DNA of 40,151 bases from Solirubrobacter taibaiensis (lineage in GTDB: Bacteria; Actinomycetota; Thermoleophilia; Solirubrobacterales; Solirubrobacteraceae), in assembly GCA_027587225.1 (NCBI GenBank), contig JAPDDQ010000059.1:1-40151 (forward strand). The letters run 5' to 3'. The position numbers and the translations under genes were made by a program. Below the pieces are notes generated by a model. It was not told where the DNA came from and ran no database searches. It saw only the letters and a program-made list of their open reading frames with translations. Position 1 is the stretch's first letter; each line of letters opens with the position of its first letter. Positions 39,698 through 40,151 of this stretch are shown in pieces.

Positions 39698-40151
39698 CTA
39701 CACCGCGTGCGACCGGGCGAGTTGCGCGCGCGTGCGAACGCCGACTTTGGCGTAGATCCGCGTAAGCGCGTTCGCGACGGTCTTCTCGCTCAGGAAGAGC
39801 GTGTCGGCCACCTGCCGGTTCGACCGGCCCGCGGCCACGAGCGCCGTGATCTCGCGCTCGCGGTCCGTGAGCGCGCCGCCGGAAGCGCGCTGCCCGGCAC
39901 TGGCGACGCGCGTGCCGAGCGCCCGCAGCTCACGTGCCGCCGCGTCGCGGAGCCGGAACGCGTGCCGGTGCGCCGCGTCGACGGTGATGCGCTGGAGCAC
40001 CTCCTTCGCCGCGTCGGTGCGACCCGCCGCGGCGAGGGCGCGCGCTTGGAGGAGCCGCGCGTCGAGCGCGTCGAGCGCCGCGCCTGCGTCGTCCGCGATG
40101 GTGGCCGCGGAAGCCGCGAGGCGGGCCGCGGAGAGGGCGCCGCCGGTAGCC
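39698..40151 (-). CDS. LuxR-type regulator, N-terminus off the right edge
   Basis: The frame stays open to the window end (about 151 residues, 150 before the stop). The visible part begins with helical, TPR-like repeats (ALDALDARLLQARALAAAGR) and ends in a LuxR HTH (LTDREREITALVAAGRSNRQVADTLFLSEKTVANALTRIYAKVG, quoted in part). The layout matches the C-terminus of a large AAA-LuxR protein. It may control the cyclase gene that follows. Confidence 0.9.
   Translation of the reverse strand, partial: ATGGALSAARLAASAATIADDAGAALDALDARLLQARALAAAGRTDAAKEVLQRITVDAAHRHAFRLRDAAARELRALGTRVASAGQRASGGALTDREREITALVAAGRSNRQVADTLFLSEKTVANALTRIYAKVGVRTRAQLARSHAV

Overview
The window is very GC-rich, densely coding bacterial chromosome, almost certainly from an actinomycete-like Gram-positive. 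Several points fit the Thermoleophilia/Solirubrobacter group best: an ftsEX pair, twin-arginine secreted proteins, several ECF sigma factors, large AAA-LuxR regulators, a DUF1800/DUF1501 pair and a one-piece tmRNA. That placement is inference from gene content and composition; no rRNA is present. There is no clear phage, transposon, plasmid or CRISPR content. Genes fill nearly all of the sequence, and the only longer non-coding stretch is the tmRNA region.

Layout. 1-2254 (minus): a sigma factor running off the left edge, a small unknown protein and an M16 zinc peptidase. 2340-4048 (plus): ftsE-ftsX. 4020-6287: a LOV-GAF-PP2C phosphatase and a STAS anti-anti-sigma factor (minus), divergent from an RsbW-like kinase (plus); together these form a complete, probably blue-light-responsive partner switch. 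6327-9148 (plus): CtpA-type protease and a short RNase II/R exonuclease, overlapping. 9145-10362 (minus): a glutathione-independent formaldehyde dehydrogenase-like enzyme. 10422-13458 (plus): a three-gene, translationally coupled DUF1800-DUF1501-cupredoxin operon. 13480-16830: smpB and ssrA (the two trans-translation partners), separated by a glutathionyl-hydroquinone-reductase-like protein with a small upstream ORF and by a flavin disulfide reductase, both on the minus strand.

17073-22771: a secreted FN3-like protein; a GntR(YtrA)-ABC ATPase-permease operon; then a TetR regulator divergent from a cupin and a quinone oxidoreductase, with a twin palindromic operator between them. 22781-30333: an SDR with an N-terminal zinc ribbon, an internally deleted SRPBCC/AHSA1 gene remnant, a subtilase, a secreted repeat protein, a MarR and an F420-reductase-like pair, a periplasmic-binding-fold protein without signal peptide, and an ECF sigma factor coupled to a membrane protein. 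30446-40151: a large secreted repeat protein, a zinc ribbon-TM-PASTA-propeller protein, an AAA-LuxR regulator, a VOC protein, a secreted chymotrypsin-like protease, a Tat-exported cyclase-family hydrolase and a second LuxR regulator cut by the right edge.

Recurring themes are envelope and secretion functions (FtsEX, proteases, Tat and Sec cargo, PASTA protein), redox detoxification (formaldehyde dehydrogenase, hydroquinone reductase, flavin and quinone oxidoreductases) and signal response (three sigma/anti-sigma modules, two LuxR, TetR, MarR, GntR). Genome packing is extreme: same-strand partners repeatedly share ATGA, and four convergent pairs share a 4-nt double stop codon.
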